DNA of 64,000 nt, from positions 1 through 64,000 of the forward strand of contig SVLZ01000004.1 of assembly GCA_015067665.1 (NCBI GenBank), read 5' to 3'. The notes under the pieces were generated by a model. The model ran no database searches. It saw nothing but the letters and a program-made list of their open reading frames with translations, and was not told the origin of the DNA. Source of the stretch: Oscillospiraceae bacterium. GTDB lineage: Bacteria; Bacillota; Clostridia; Oscillospirales; Oscillospiraceae. Within the stretch, counting starts at the first letter, position 1. Each line of letters begins with the position of its first letter. This document shows, piece after piece, positions 52,852 to 63,060 of this stretch. Made by a program: the position numbers and the translations under genes.

Positions 52852-54812
52852 TATTTCAGCCCCCTTACACCGTTCTTGCCCATTTTGATCATTGTGACCA
52901 GGGGCAGCTTGGAAGAGCAGATATATTCGCAGCAGCGGCATTCCATACAGTCCATGATCTTCATATCCTTGCAGCCTTGCCAGTCCTGCGCGCCTACCAG
53001 CTTAAAGTAGTGCAGGGGCTTCAGCTCCATGGGACACACATCTACGCAGCGGCCGCACTTGATGCATTCAGCCGGCTCAGTTTCATCGTTGTCAATGGCA
53101 ATAATGCCGTTGGAGCCCTTCATAATGGGGGTATCCAGCGTAGTCTGGGGGAAGCCCATCATAGGACCGCCGGCCTTAATAAGCACATCTTCGGCAGAGA
53201 TGCCGCCGCAGGCTTCTACCAGCTCGGAAGCGGGGGTGCCGATGCGGACAATGAAATTCATGGGATTGGGTATGTACTTGCCGGTGACGGTGGTCACGCG
53301 CTCCACAAGAGGCATACCGGTCTTGATGGCATCGGCAATGGCCTTGACAGTAGAAACGTTGCTGACACAAGCGCCCACATCGGCCGGCAAACCGCCGCTG
53401 GGAACGCTGCGACCCAGAGCGCGCTTAATGAGCATCTTTTCGCCGCCTTGAGGATACTGGGTAGCAACTTCTAAAATCTCGATTCCTTCGATACTTGCAG
53501 TCTTTTCCCGCAGCAGTGCGATGGCATCGGGTTTATTTTCTTCGATGACGATAATGCCCTTGGGGGCGTTGACCGTCTTCATTTCAGCCAGCAGGCCGAA
53601 GATAATATCATCGGCAAATTCCAAAAGAACACGGTGGTCCGCGGTAAGCATTGGCTCACACTCGCAGGCGTTTACCAAAACGGCATCGATAGGTTTGCCG
53701 GGATTCAGCTTTACGTAGGCGGGGAAGCCGGCGCCACCCATACCGACAATACCGGCATTCTTGACGATCTCGATAATTTCCCCGGCGGTCAGCTCCTCCA
53801 AAGCCTTATTAGGCTGTACAGAGGAATGCACAGTGTCCTTAAAATCATTTTCCACCACAACGCTCAGGCAGGTGCCGCGGGTCGCGTGAGGACGTTCCTC
53901 TATGGCAATGACCTTGCCGCTGATACTGCTGTGAATAGGTGCGGAGATGAATCCGGCAGCCTCGCCGAGCTTCTGACCGATATCTACGTGGTCGCCCACA
54001 GCGACGATGGGGTTGGCGGGCGCACCTAAGTGCATACTAAGAGGGAATACTGCGATCTTGGGAGCAGGGAAGCGCACAAGGCCCTTATGCTCGGTGGGCT
54101 CTTTGCCTTCTACAGGATGTACACCGCCGTACCAGCCTTCCAAACGCTTTTCGCGAATCGCTTTTACATATTCATTGATCACCTTAAAGTTGACCTTAGA
54201 ATAGTCGCGAACCTGCACAGCTTGCGCTGTCAGCTCCTGTAAACGGCCTTGCTGTGCCAAGCGCTGCTGAATTTTTTCCCAAGCGCAATCCTTATCGGCG
54301 CACACCTCGCACTTGCCGTCTTTTGCACCGCCGCACTGACCGTTGAGAAGACTCTTGGAGCAGTCTACCACGGGGCAGATACCACCGGTCATAGTGAGGT
54401 AGCATTGCGCGCAGGCATCGCATGCCTTCTTTGTCAGTGCCATACCGTGATGGCCGGTATAGTTAATAGAATTGGTTGCGGTATAGACGGGAACGTCGAG
54501 GGTTGCAGCTGCCGTCTGCACACCCAGACCGCAGGAGATTACGATCACGTGCTCTGCGTTTTCAGGGATCATATGCTTAAGTCCGTTTTGAGCCTTCCAC
54601 TGATTGCAAAGAAAATCTGCTTTGGCAGTACCGACAACGGTTTTGCCTAAGCCTTCTGCCAGCTTCAAAAATTCTTCCGACTCCGGCTCGTTTGTGGTGT
54701 CAAACGCTTTGTAGCACTTATTGCAGCTGACAACAAACAGATTGTCCTTGCCTTCCAGCAGAGCGTTCAGTTCGTCAGCATTTTTCAGCGCATACTTGGT
54801 ATAGTTTTCCAC
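52851..54812 (-). CDS. RnfC2-type electron transfer protein with N-terminal MetV-like domain
   Basis: N-terminal CDACAQCYLTMTGGICPVVDCSKSLLNGQCGGAKDGKCEVCADKDCAWEKIQQRL (MetV-like); then RnfC domain (GMGGAGFPAYVKL, ECEPMLTADHRVLLE, CIKCGRCVDVCPMELKP, CMECRCCEYICSSKLPLV). Confidence 0.88.
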   Translation of the reverse strand: MENYTKYALKNADELNALLEGKDNLFVVSCNKCYKAFDTTNEPESEEFLKLAEGLGKTVVGTAKADFLCNQWKAQNGLKHMIPENAEHVIVISCGLGVQTAAATLDVPVYTATNSINYTGHHGMALTKKACDACAQCYLTMTGGICPVVDCSKSLLNGQCGGAKDGKCEVCADKDCAWEKIQQRLAQQGRLQELTAQAVQVRDYSKVNFKVINEYVKAIREKRLEGWYGGVHPVEGKEPTEHKGLVRFPAPKIAVFPLSMHLGAPANPIVAVGDHVDIGQKLGEAAGFISAPIHSSISGKVIAIEERPHATRGTCLSVVVENDFKDTVHSSVQPNKALEELTAGEIIEIVKNAGIVGMGGAGFPAYVKLNPGKPIDAVLVNACECEPMLTADHRVLLEFADDIIFGLLAEMKTVNAPKGIIVIEENKPDAIALLREKTASIEGIEILEVATQYPQGGEKMLIKRALGRSVPSGGLPADVGACVSNVSTVKAIADAIKTGMPLVERVTTVTGKYIPNPMNFIVRIGTPASELVEACGGISAEDVLIKAGGPMMGFPQTTLDTPIMKGSNGIIAIDNDETEPAECIKCGRCVDVCPMELKPLHYFKLVGAQDWQGCKDMKIMDCMECRCCEYICSSKLPLVTMIKMGKNGVRGLK

Positions 54813-54992
54813 TTTTCCACCTTCCTTGTATCCGTAAACATAGCGCTTATGTTATAAAAAGCGCACTACAAGACTTAGTATAACATATCAAAATGAATCT
54901 GTCATCTAAAAAAATAAATTTTTATCGATTTTTGTGAAAAATATGAATGGGATAGGGCTTGCTATAAAGAGAATATAGCAAAAAGATAATAA

Positions 54993-55044
54993 AAAGAGCA
55001 AGCGCAGAAGAAAAAACGCTCTTCGCACTTGCTCTTTTTTGATT
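54993..55044. terminator. Hairpin terminator near the potCD 3' end
   Basis: aaaaagagcaagcgc...gcgcacttgctcttttttg imperfect inverted repeat with flanking A/T runs. Confidence 0.6.
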
Positions 55045-55052
55045 ATTTGGGA

Positions 55053-56963
55053 TTAGCCAAGCCGGACTTCGGTCGTAAAAAGACTATCTACATAGCGGGT
55101 GATTTCTTCCGGTAGGAAGGAGTAGCTTCTGCCGCGGGCCAAAACCTCATCCGGGGGATAAATGACTTCGCTATTTGCCAAGTATTCATCCATAAATTCA
55201 GTCGCACCGGTAATGGGGGAGCCATAGCAGATGTAGTCCATATTGGCGCCGGAAATTTCGGGATTGCACATAAAGTTGATGAACAGCTCTGCGGCCTCCG
55301 GCTGCTCGCTGCAGGTGGGGATACACATAGCGTCAATGAAGAGATTAAAATTCTGATTCTCCGGCAGGTAGAACCGCAGATCGGGATTTTCTTCCATCAT
55401 CATCATAGCATCGCCGGCATAATAAGGCGCGATCCAGGCGTTGCCTTCGATCATCTTGTCGTAGACCTGATCCATTACATATTGCTGAACCAAAGGCTTC
55501 TGCTTTTTGAGTTCGTCGGCACAGCGCTGAATCTCTGCCCTGTCAGTGGTGTTCACATCAATGCCAAGCTTGTAGGCAGCTACACCGAAAGCGTCTCTGG
55601 AGTTATCGAACATCAAAATTTTCTTAGCGTACTTCTTATTCCAAAGAAGCTCCCAACCGGTCACATCCTCTTCGGAAACATACTTAGAATTGTAGATAAT
55701 GCCCACTGTACCCCAAGTGTAAGGCACGGAATACTTGTTTTCCGGGTCATACGCCTGATCTTTGTAGGTGTCCGCCACATTCTTATAGTCGGGGATGTTG
55801 TTAAAGTCCAAAGGCAGCAGCATATTTTCATTGATCATCCGGGCGATCATATAATCGGACGGAATGATGAGATCTACTACAAGACCACCGTTGGAGAGCT
55901 TGGTATACAGCTCTTCATTGGAGGCATATTCGGAATAATTGACCTGAATATGGGGGTACTTCTTTTCGAAAGCCGCGATAATGTCTACTGTGCCGTCACT
56001 GCCGTCTGCAATGTTTTGACCCCAGTTCATAATGTTCAGGGTGATCTTATTGCTACGGGTGGTGACGAGCAGAAGCACTGTGCCTGCCAGCAAAACCGCA
56101 ACGCAGGCGATGGCACAGACCCGCTTAAAGACCCGCATCGTCCGGCTTTCGGCCTTTGCCCGCCGCTGTGTTTTGCGCTTATCCGCACGCAGCTGCAGCA
56201 GGTTCATCGTTACCATCAGCACGAAGATCAAGGTAAAGAGCAATGTAAACATAGCATAGACCTTGGGATGGATGGGCTTTCTGGTAAAGGAGTAGATCTT
56301 GACCGGCAACGTTACAAAGTCCGAGCCGGTGACAAAGTAGCTGATCACAAAATCATCAAGGCTCATTGTAAAGGCCATAATGGCACCGGACACGATGCCG
56401 GGCATAATTTCGTGAATGGTTACCTTAAAGAAAGAATGCAGCGGTGTACAGCCTAAATCCATAGCCGCATCCTGCAGGGCGGGATTCATCTGCTGGAGCT
56501 TGGGCATTACATTGAGGATCACATAAGGGAGGCTGAATGTAATATGAGCGATCAGCAGTGTCCAAAAATTCAGGCTCTGCTTATTGCCCAGCATACCGGT
56601 ACCCACAAAGACGAACAAGAGAGAAAGGGAGATACCGGTAACGATATCCGGATTCGTCATAGGGATATTGGTTAGACTCATAACCGCCTTGCGCATTTTG
56701 GGCTTCAGATTATGAATACCTACAGCTGTAACGGTACCAAATGCTGTTGCAATGGAGGTGGCAAGGATGGAGATCAGCAGGGAATTACCCAAAAGCGCCA
56801 AAAGATCCTTGTCGTTAAAGAGTTCAGCGTACTGCTGTAAGGTAAAGCCTTCAAAATGAGAAAGGCTTTTTCCCGTATTAAAGGAGCCGATGATCAGCAC
56901 CGCCATAGGGATATAAAGGAAAACGAAGATCAGCACGGTGATGAGCTTGTTGGCTTTTTTCAT
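55053..56963 (-). CDS. potCD: Spermidine/putrescine ABC transporter PotC-PotD fusion (permease plus substrate-binding domain)
   Basis: N-terminal PotC permease (AAMDLGCTPLHSFFKVTIHEIMPGIVSGAIMAFTMSLDDFVISYF) continuing in one frame to PotD (LNIMNWGQNIADGSDGTVDIIAAFEKKYPHIQVNYSEYASNEELYTKL). Confidence 0.92.
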   Translation of the reverse strand: MKKANKLITVLIFVFLYIPMAVLIIGSFNTGKSLSHFEGFTLQQYAELFNDKDLLALLGNSLLISILATSIATAFGTVTAVGIHNLKPKMRKAVMSLTNIPMTNPDIVTGISLSLLFVFVGTGMLGNKQSLNFWTLLIAHITFSLPYVILNVMPKLQQMNPALQDAAMDLGCTPLHSFFKVTIHEIMPGIVSGAIMAFTMSLDDFVISYFVTGSDFVTLPVKIYSFTRKPIHPKVYAMFTLLFTLIFVLMVTMNLLQLRADKRKTQRRAKAESRTMRVFKRVCAIACVAVLLAGTVLLLVTTRSNKITLNIMNWGQNIADGSDGTVDIIAAFEKKYPHIQVNYSEYASNEELYTKLSNGGLVVDLIIPSDYMIARMINENMLLPLDFNNIPDYKNVADTYKDQAYDPENKYSVPYTWGTVGIIYNSKYVSEEDVTGWELLWNKKYAKKILMFDNSRDAFGVAAYKLGIDVNTTDRAEIQRCADELKKQKPLVQQYVMDQVYDKMIEGNAWIAPYYAGDAMMMMEENPDLRFYLPENQNFNLFIDAMCIPTCSEQPEAAELFINFMCNPEISGANMDYICYGSPITGATEFMDEYLANSEVIYPPDEVLARGRSYSFLPEEITRYVDSLFTTEVRLG

Positions 56964-57790
56964 ACCACCACACCGCCTTCCTCTTCACCGCCGAAGCGGT
57001 TCATCACGCCGGTACAGATAAAGACCAGAAGCATCAGCACCAAGCTAAGGGCAGCGCCTAAATTGGGATTACCGGCAGATTTGAAGAGCCGCTCGATAAT
57101 ATCGCCAATGAGCATCGTTTCCGTACCGCCCAGCTTTTGGGAGATGTAGAAGGTGGAGATTGCCGGGACAAACACCATTGTAATGCCGGAGAGGATACCG
57201 GGCATAGAAAGGGGTAGGATCACCTTGGAAAAAACTTGGGTACCGCTGCAGCCGAGATCCTCTGCAGCTTCGATGAGCCGATGGTCGATCTTCACGATAA
57301 TGGCATAAAGGGGGAGGATCATATAGGGAAGGTAGTTGTATACCATACCTAAAATGACCGCGCCGGGTGTACCGATCATCGTAATGGGCTTTAAGTGCAG
57401 TGCACCGAGCAGACTGTTGAGAATGCCGTTGTTTTCCAGCAGTCCTACCCAAGCCAGCGTACGCAGCAAAAAGCTCATACACATAGGAAGCATAACCAGC
57501 ATATAGAGGATCTTCTGTATCACCGGTGTCCGGTGGGCAATATAGTAAGCAACGGGGTAGCCCAGCAGCAGGCAGATTAGCGCAGAGACCAACGCATAAG
57601 CACCGGAGATGCCCAAGGTGGGCAGAAACATTCCTAAGTCACGGATGTTTTGTAGCGTAAACTGCCCGGTGCTGGGGTCTGTCAGGGCATAGTATGCCAC
57701 CACGCCTAAGGGGATGAGGGTAAACACCAACATCCAAATGGCGTAGGGAATACTAAGCAGGATGGATTTATTCTTCTTCATCATCGGCAT
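56960..57790 (-). CDS. potB: Spermidine/putrescine ABC transporter permease PotB
   Basis: [50 protein letters not shown] loop. Confidence 0.92.
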   Translation of the reverse strand: MPMMKKNKSILLSIPYAIWMLVFTLIPLGVVAYYALTDPSTGQFTLQNIRDLGMFLPTLGISGAYALVSALICLLLGYPVAYYIAHRTPVIQKILYMLVMLPMCMSFLLRTLAWVGLLENNGILNSLLGALHLKPITMIGTPGAVILGMVYNYLPYMILPLYAIIVKIDHRLIEAAEDLGCSGTQVFSKVILPLSMPGILSGITMVFVPAISTFYISQKLGGTETMLIGDIIERLFKSAGNPNLGAALSLVLMLLVFICTGVMNRFGGEEEGGVVV

Positions 57791-58889
57791 CCTCCGTCAG
57801 CTCGTCGTACTCGGCAGAATACGAGCTGTAGTCACCAAACATACCGGAGTACTCACTCTTCTTCATAACGTGAATGTCCTCCGGGTTCAGCCGAATGCCT
57901 ACCTTGGCGCCAACGCTCTGATGATCGGTGGTTTGAATCAGCCATTTGAAGCCGCGGAAATCTACGATAATATCGTAATTGAGGCCCTTAAAGGTCACAG
58001 AGGTAACAGTGCCCACAAGATGACCTTCCTCTACAGGGACAAAGTCAATATCCTCAGGGCGGATAACAACATCCACCGGTTCTCCCCGTGCAAAGCCTGC
58101 GTCCAAGCATTTGAAGGTCCGACCGAAGAACCGTACCTTGTAGTCCTCCAGCATCACACCGTCAAGAATATTACTCTCGCCGATAAAGTCTGCAACGAAG
58201 GCATTCTTGGGCTCGTTGTAAATATCCTCAGGTCTACCGATCTGCTGGATGCGTCCCTTGTCCATAACCACAACGGTATCGGACATAGAAAGGGCTTCTT
58301 CCTGGTCGTGGGTAACATAAATAAAGGTAATGCCCAAAGTCTGCTGGATACGCTTTAATTCATTCTGCATATCCTTGCGCAGACGCAGGTCCAATGCAGC
58401 CAAAGGCTCATCAAGCAGAAGGACCTTAGGCCGGTTGACCAGTGCGCGGGCTATGGCAACACGCTGCTGCTGACCGCCGGAGAGTGCATCGATGCGGCGG
58501 TGTTCGTAACCCTTAAGGCCTACGATGCCCAGCATTTCTGTGACCCGCTCCTGAATTTCGTTTTTAGGCAGCTTTGCCACCCGAAGACCGAAGGCGATGT
58601 TGTCGTAAACATCTAAGTGCGGGAACAGGGCATAGCGCTGGAAGACCGTATTGACCTGTCTCTTGTAAGGGGGCACTTCGTTGGTGCGTTGACCGTCAAA
58701 AAGCACTTCACCTGAGGTCGGGGTTAAAAATCCACCGATGAGGCGCAGTGTAGTGGTCTTACCGCAGCCGGAGGGGCCCAGCAGTGTGAGAAATTCGTGG
58801 TCGTTAATATAGAGATTGATACCATCAAGTATCCGTTCCCCGTCGAACTCCATCGTGAGGTCTTGGAGTCGAATGAGCTCTTTGGACAT
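57768..58889 (-). CDS. potA: Spermidine/putrescine ABC transporter ATPase PotA
   Basis: [18 protein letters not shown] Walker [27 protein letters not shown]; start set at [17 protein letters not shown], since the longer ORF overlaps an antisense gene. Confidence 0.93.
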   Translation of the reverse strand: MSKELIRLQDLTMEFDGERILDGINLYINDHEFLTLLGPSGCGKTTTLRLIGGFLTPTSGEVLFDGQRTNEVPPYKRQVNTVFQRYALFPHLDVYDNIAFGLRVAKLPKNEIQERVTEMLGIVGLKGYEHRRIDALSGGQQQRVAIARALVNRPKVLLLDEPLAALDLRLRKDMQNELKRIQQTLGITFIYVTHDQEEALSMSDTVVVMDKGRIQQIGRPEDIYNEPKNAFVADFIGESNILDGVMLEDYKVRFFGRTFKCLDAGFARGEPVDVVIRPEDIDFVPVEEGHLVGTVTSVTFKGLNYDIIVDFRGFKWLIQTTDHQSVGAKVGIRLNPEDIHVMKKSEYSGMFGDYSSYSAEYDELTEDADDEEE

Positions 58890-59051
58890 GTATCCTCCCC
58901 CATTTCTGTGTGTATTTTTGTGTGCAATTCGACAATTATGACTATACATTGCAACGGGGATTTTGTCAATAAAAAATCCCCACAATAAAAATTGGAAAAA
59001 GGGTTTAGAAATAGAAAATGTGGTGATAATGGTCTTCGGAGGTGCTGAAAT

Positions 59052-59696
59052 ATGCAAAATAAAAAATTTGGCAACATTCTCTCCGGTAAGGGCTACTACA
59101 TAGCCCTGATCCTGTGTGCGGTTGCCATCGGGATTTCCGGCTATTTGTACTACCAGAATGCAAACGAACCAGCAAACGGCGATGTTCCTGCGATTGCCAC
59201 TGACCCCACCACCGGTGCGACATTGCCAAATGGCAATACGCCAACTGACCCCACATCGCCCACCACACCCCAAAAGCGCCTGACGGCTACTGTTTCCCCT
59301 GTAACAGGAGAAAAGGTGATGGAGTACGCCATGGACTGTCTGACCTATAATCCCACCACAAGGGACTGGCGCACCCACGATGGCGTGGACATTGCGGCAG
59401 ATGCAGGCACGGCGGTCTGCGCGGCGGCAGACGGCACAGTCTACACGGTCTATGACGATGATACAATGGGTGTAACGGTCGTTATTCGTCACGAAGACGG
59501 GTACGCCACCAGCTATGCCTGCCTTGCAGAAGAGGTGGCGGTAAAGCCCGGTGATACCGTTACGATGGGACAGGCCATCGGCGCGGTGGGGCAGACAGCC
59601 CTTATGGAATCGGCCATCGGTCACCATTTACACTTTAGCGTGACTTTGAACGATGAATCCATCTCCCCGGCAGATTTCCTAAGCATTGGCAAATAA
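59052..59696 (+). CDS. M23 family peptidase-like protein, SpoIIQ-like
   Basis: N-terminal [32 protein letters not shown]. Confidence 0.85.
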   Translation: MQNKKFGNILSGKGYYIALILCAVAIGISGYLYYQNANEPANGDVPAIATDPTTGATLPNGNTPTDPTSPTTPQKRLTATVSPVTGEKVMEYAMDCLTYNPTTRDWRTHDGVDIAADAGTAVCAAADGTVYTVYDDDTMGVTVVIRHEDGYATSYACLAEEVAVKPGDTVTMGQAIGAVGQTALMESAIGHHLHFSVTLNDESISPADFLSIGK

Positions 59697-59744
59697 GTAT
59701 ATTAGCCCCCTCGTCAGAGGGGGCTAATATACTTGCTTTTTTCG
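59697..59744 (+). terminator. Strong Rho-independent terminator
   Basis: agtatattagccccct-cgtc-agggggctaatatact followed by tgcttttttc. Confidence 0.88.
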
Positions 59745-59760
59745 GGGATTTTGCTATACT
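59733..59760 (+). promoter_or_regulatory. Sigma-A-type promoter
   Basis: TTGCTT, 16 nt, TATACT, immediately before the DUF6062 gene. Confidence 0.55.
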
Positions 59761-59782
59761 AATGAAAAGAGGAGGGGATATT

Positions 59783-60532
59783 ATGCGACACGAGATCGAT
59801 ACCATTCCCGTAAACGATGCCTTTGATGCCGGGGACGAGTGCCCCTTTTGCTACTTGGAGCGAAAAGCGGAGCAAAGCACCATCCGCTCGATTGCAGGAA
59901 ATTCTGCCAGCTATATGGAACCGGATGCCCGTGCGGAGACGGATAAGTTCGGTTTCTGCCCCGTACATATGAAAAAGCTCTATGATTACGGCAATGCCCT
60001 CGGAAATGGCTTGATCCTGCAGACCCATTATGCAAGCCTGCTCAAATCCTTCCGGGCAGAAATGGAAAGCTTTGTTATGCCGCCGAAGAAAAGCCTTTTT
60101 GGCAGCAAAGCACCTACGGGGGAGCCTTATTGGGAAAAATTGGAAAAGCAAGCAGGGGAGTGCCTGATCTGCAAGCGGATCGATTACCATATGGAGCGGT
60201 ACTATACCACCTTTTTCCATATGATCAGGGACGAAGAATTTCGCCACAAAGTAGAGCATAGCAAGGGCTTCTGCCTGCGCCATTTTCCGCAGCTACTCCG
60301 TAATGCGGAGGAGAAGCTTCCCAATGCCCAGCGGGAGTGGTTTTATCCTGCCGTTTTTCGCGTCACCGAGGAAAACCTCACACGGGTCAAGGAAGACCTT
60401 GACTGGTTCGTAGCAAAATTCGACTACCGCAATGCATCTGCCGACTGGAAAAACTCCCGGGATGCAGTTTCCCGTGCAATGCAGAAATTAGAGGGTATTT
60501 ATCCCGCCGATCCGCCTTATAAGAAAGACTAA
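59783..60532 (+). CDS. DUF6062-like Cys-containing protein
   Basis: DECPFCYLERKAEQ...FCPVHMKKLYDYGNALG...CLICKRIDYHMERYYTTFFHM...GFCLRHFPQLL; RBS aggaggg before ATG 59783. Confidence 0.65.
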   Translation: MRHEIDTIPVNDAFDAGDECPFCYLERKAEQSTIRSIAGNSASYMEPDARAETDKFGFCPVHMKKLYDYGNALGNGLILQTHYASLLKSFRAEMESFVMPPKKSLFGSKAPTGEPYWEKLEKQAGECLICKRIDYHMERYYTTFFHMIRDEEFRHKVEHSKGFCLRHFPQLLRNAEEKLPNAQREWFYPAVFRVTEENLTRVKEDLDWFVAKFDYRNASADWKNSRDAVSRAMQKLEGIYPADPPYKKD

Positions 60533-60565
60533 GGATAGGGGTCAGCGCCTTCGACGACCCGAAAT

Positions 60566-60593
60566 AAAAACCGACGCATCGCGCGTCGGTTTT
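60566..60593. terminator. Terminator between convergent genes
   Basis: aaaaaccgacgc-atcgc-gcgtcggtttt. Confidence 0.75.
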
Positions 60594-60599
60594 GTTCAT

Positions 60600-61964
60600 T
60601 TATTTGCTTCTTGCGTATTCCTGTAAGACCTCATAGACTGTGCCGGTGACACAGTTTTCTGTCCGGGTCTTTTCGCAGGCTGCCACATATTCTTCATAGG
60701 TGCAGGTAGCGGGATTGCATTTTACATCCTCGTTTTCTGTGATGAACTGCAGCTGACAGGTGTAAACACCCCAAGAGGAAGTCCACCAGCCGGTAACCAC
60801 TGTTTTGTAATTCCAAAGGGTCCAGGAATAGTACCGATCATCGAAAAATTTGAGTCCTGCAGCCCAAGCGTCCCGATCCTCGAAGAAGGTAAACTCGCCG
60901 ATCAGCACCGGCACATCGTAGTTGCGCAGTAGATTAAAGAAATCCTTAAAGATAAAGAAAACGGAGAAGGGGATCCTCTCGTGCTCCCAGTTGTACCAGT
61001 GGTACTGATACTGGACATTTTTCCACCCGTACTCATTGGGGTCAGGCAGATGGATGAAATCCCAGCAGCCGGACATAGTGATCACGTGCTTGTCACCGTT
61101 TTCGCGGATCAAATCGTACAGCCGGTCAAAGAAATCCCAACACTCTCGGGTGGTATTACCCTTGTAGGTATAAGTCGGCTCGTTGAGCAGATCGTAGGTG
61201 GCGATCCATTTGCCCAGATCCGGGCGCTCGTTCGTATAGTGCTTGGAAATCATATCCCAAATCCGTGCGGTGGCATCCAAGTAGCTCTGATTCGTCCAAA
61301 GACCGGCTGTGTGACCGGGCTCGCCGGAATGCTCATAGCCGTTTTGGCTGCCGGGTGCGCCGTGCAGGTCCAAGATGATATAGAGCCCATTTTTGGCAGC
61401 CTGCTCGATAAACCAGTCGATATAGGAGAACGCATCCTCACGGGGTGTCAAATCCTCGTTCAGGATGTTGAGATAATAGATCGGGAAGCGGATGGTGTTA
61501 AGCTGCAGTTCCTCTTTAATGATCCGAAAATCCTCCTCGGTCATAAAGGCATCCCAGTAAAGACGCAGTAGCGCATCCAAATCATACCCTTGAAGATTGG
61601 GGTTTTCTTTCAGTGCCTTGCGGAATTCTGCCTCCGTAAATTCGGGATACTGAATGTTGCCGCCATCGTCCTTTACGTAAGAGCCGTCCTCGTTGCGGAG
61701 TGCTTCGGTGGCAAATGCGCCCATCCAGCCCTCCTGTAAAAGGATCTGTCCTGCATTAACACCGTAAAGCTGCAAAATATTGCCGTCTGCATCATAAAGA
61801 GCGCGGCCGCTGGCCTGTACAAGACCGGTGCTGTTTTCAATTTTTGTATCCTGTTTTGGTACCTGATAAGTCAGGGAATGGGCGCAGGCAATGCCGACCA
61901 TCAAAAGCGCCAGCAAAAGGAGGATACCAATGGAAGAAAAAATAAACTTCAGGAATCTACCCAT
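60600..61964 (-). CDS. GH5-like cellulase-family glycoside hydrolase, membrane-anchored
   Basis: N-terminal TM; YIILDLHGAPGSQNGYEHSG; TYDLLNEPTY; PVLIGEFTFF. Confidence 0.85.
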   Translation of the reverse strand: MGRFLKFIFSSIGILLLLALLMVGIACAHSLTYQVPKQDTKIENSTGLVQASGRALYDADGNILQLYGVNAGQILLQEGWMGAFATEALRNEDGSYVKDDGGNIQYPEFTEAEFRKALKENPNLQGYDLDALLRLYWDAFMTEEDFRIIKEELQLNTIRFPIYYLNILNEDLTPREDAFSYIDWFIEQAAKNGLYIILDLHGAPGSQNGYEHSGEPGHTAGLWTNQSYLDATARIWDMISKHYTNERPDLGKWIATYDLLNEPTYTYKGNTTRECWDFFDRLYDLIRENGDKHVITMSGCWDFIHLPDPNEYGWKNVQYQYHWYNWEHERIPFSVFFIFKDFFNLLRNYDVPVLIGEFTFFEDRDAWAAGLKFFDDRYYSWTLWNYKTVVTGWWTSSWGVYTCQLQFITENEDVKCNPATCTYEEYVAACEKTRTENCVTGTVYEVLQEYARSK

Positions 61965-62098
61965 AAAAGAACCTCGCTTTTCTTCATTCGTAAATAGTAT
62001 GCCGGAAAAAGCGGGAATAAACCAAAGAAAGCAACAATACTATATCACGGCTTTCCTAAAATTGCAACCGTTTACATAACAAAATTCCACCCGCTATT

Positions 62099-62153
62099 GT
62101 AGGGAATGCATAAATGCATTCCGCAATGTGGAACGGATAAATCCGTTCCCTAC
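62099..62153. repeat. Palindromic intergenic repeat unit (two palindrome modules, GTAGGG...CCCTAC ends)
   Basis: gtagggaatgcataaatgcattcc-gcaatgt-ggaacggataaatccgttccctac. Confidence 0.75.
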
Positions 62154-62172
62154 GGCATCATCGATAGGGGTT

Positions 62173-62204
62173 GTAGGGGCGACCATCGGTCGTCCGCCCC
62201 TGCA
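62173..62204. repeat. Palindromic intergenic repeat unit
   Basis: gtaggggcgaccatcggtcgtccgcccctgca. Confidence 0.7.
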
Positions 62205-62210
62205 ATGTAC

Positions 62211-62246
62211 GAAAAAAACCGACCTCCCGTTCGGGAGATCGGTTTC
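62211..62246. terminator. Terminator-like hairpin at the 3' end of the YwaF-like gene
   Basis: aaaaaaccgacctcccg-ttc-gggagatcggttt. Confidence 0.7.
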
Positions 62247-62251
62247 GGCAA

Positions 62252-62986
62252 TCAATAATGGAATTTTTCTACCTTGTACTTTTCGAAGCCCTTTGCCCAG
62301 ACCCAGAAGAAGCCTGCCAGCACCGGGAACAGAGGATAGAGATAAAAATAGGGGTAGGGGATAAGCGTTTGCAGCATTTCCAGTAGTCCCACCTTTTCCG
62401 CATCGTAAATAAAGGAGAAGCTGGTCCCCGGCGCAAGAACGCCGTAGTCAATAAGGGTCTTAATGAGAATGTATGCGGCAGTAAAGTAGATAAATACCAG
62501 ACAAAGCACCCAGGGAATGTACTTCTTTTGGGGCTTCAAACGCCGGGCAGCCACCATCCACAGTGGCAGCGCCACCGCAAAGACGTGGTTAAACCAGGAA
62601 TTAAGCACCGTCAGGTCGTTCCATTCGTAGTTTTTCCATGCACTGGAAATGGACACAAAGGTGGTGCAGGCCGCCGCCGCGGAGAAAAATACGGAATACT
62701 GCCGCGCCAGCTCAAACTTAGGGATCAGCATTAGTAGCACCAAAATAAAGTTGAAATTGCATACCTGCAGCATTTGGGTCGCCAGCGTTTTGAAGTTAAA
62801 TCCGCCGTCAAAGGACAGATTCATTCCGTACCGGAAGAAAATGCCGGCAGCGCAGTAGATCGCCGCCATAAAAAAGGCAATATTCTGCCCCACCCGGGGC
62901 AGCTTTGCAACCACCAAAGTGGAAATGGCCAAAAATGCCACCGTTCCAATGAGCAGTCCAATATGCGCGCTGTCAAACATAGTCAT
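62252..62986 (-). CDS. YwaF/TIGR02206-like multi-pass membrane protein
   Basis: 244 aa, about 7 hydrophobic segments, LQVCNFNFILVLL...LTVLNSWFNHVFAVALPLW. Confidence 0.5.
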   Translation of the reverse strand: MTMFDSAHIGLLIGTVAFLAISTLVVAKLPRVGQNIAFFMAAIYCAAGIFFRYGMNLSFDGGFNFKTLATQMLQVCNFNFILVLLMLIPKFELARQYSVFFSAAAACTTFVSISSAWKNYEWNDLTVLNSWFNHVFAVALPLWMVAARRLKPQKKYIPWVLCLVFIYFTAAYILIKTLIDYGVLAPGTSFSFIYDAEKVGLLEMLQTLIPYPYFYLYPLFPVLAGFFWVWAKGFEKYKVEKFHY

Positions 62987-63015
62987 AATAAGTACCTCCT
63001 GAGAGTAGCGTACAT

Positions 63016-63042
63016 CTTGGCTCTCCCTTTGGGAGAGCCAAG
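63016..63042. terminator. Perfect hairpin, terminator-like
   Basis: cttggctctccc-ttt-gggagagccaag followed by aaaaag. Confidence 0.55.
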
Positions 63043-63060
63043 AAAAAGCCGGGAATAGGC

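Noticed and set aside
57768-59627. 619-aa minus-strand ORF covering potA plus ~740 nt upstream
   Set aside because: The upstream part is antisense to the well-supported M23/SpoIIQ-like gene (59052-59696) and looks low-complexity; PotA starts at 58889 with a normal N-terminus.
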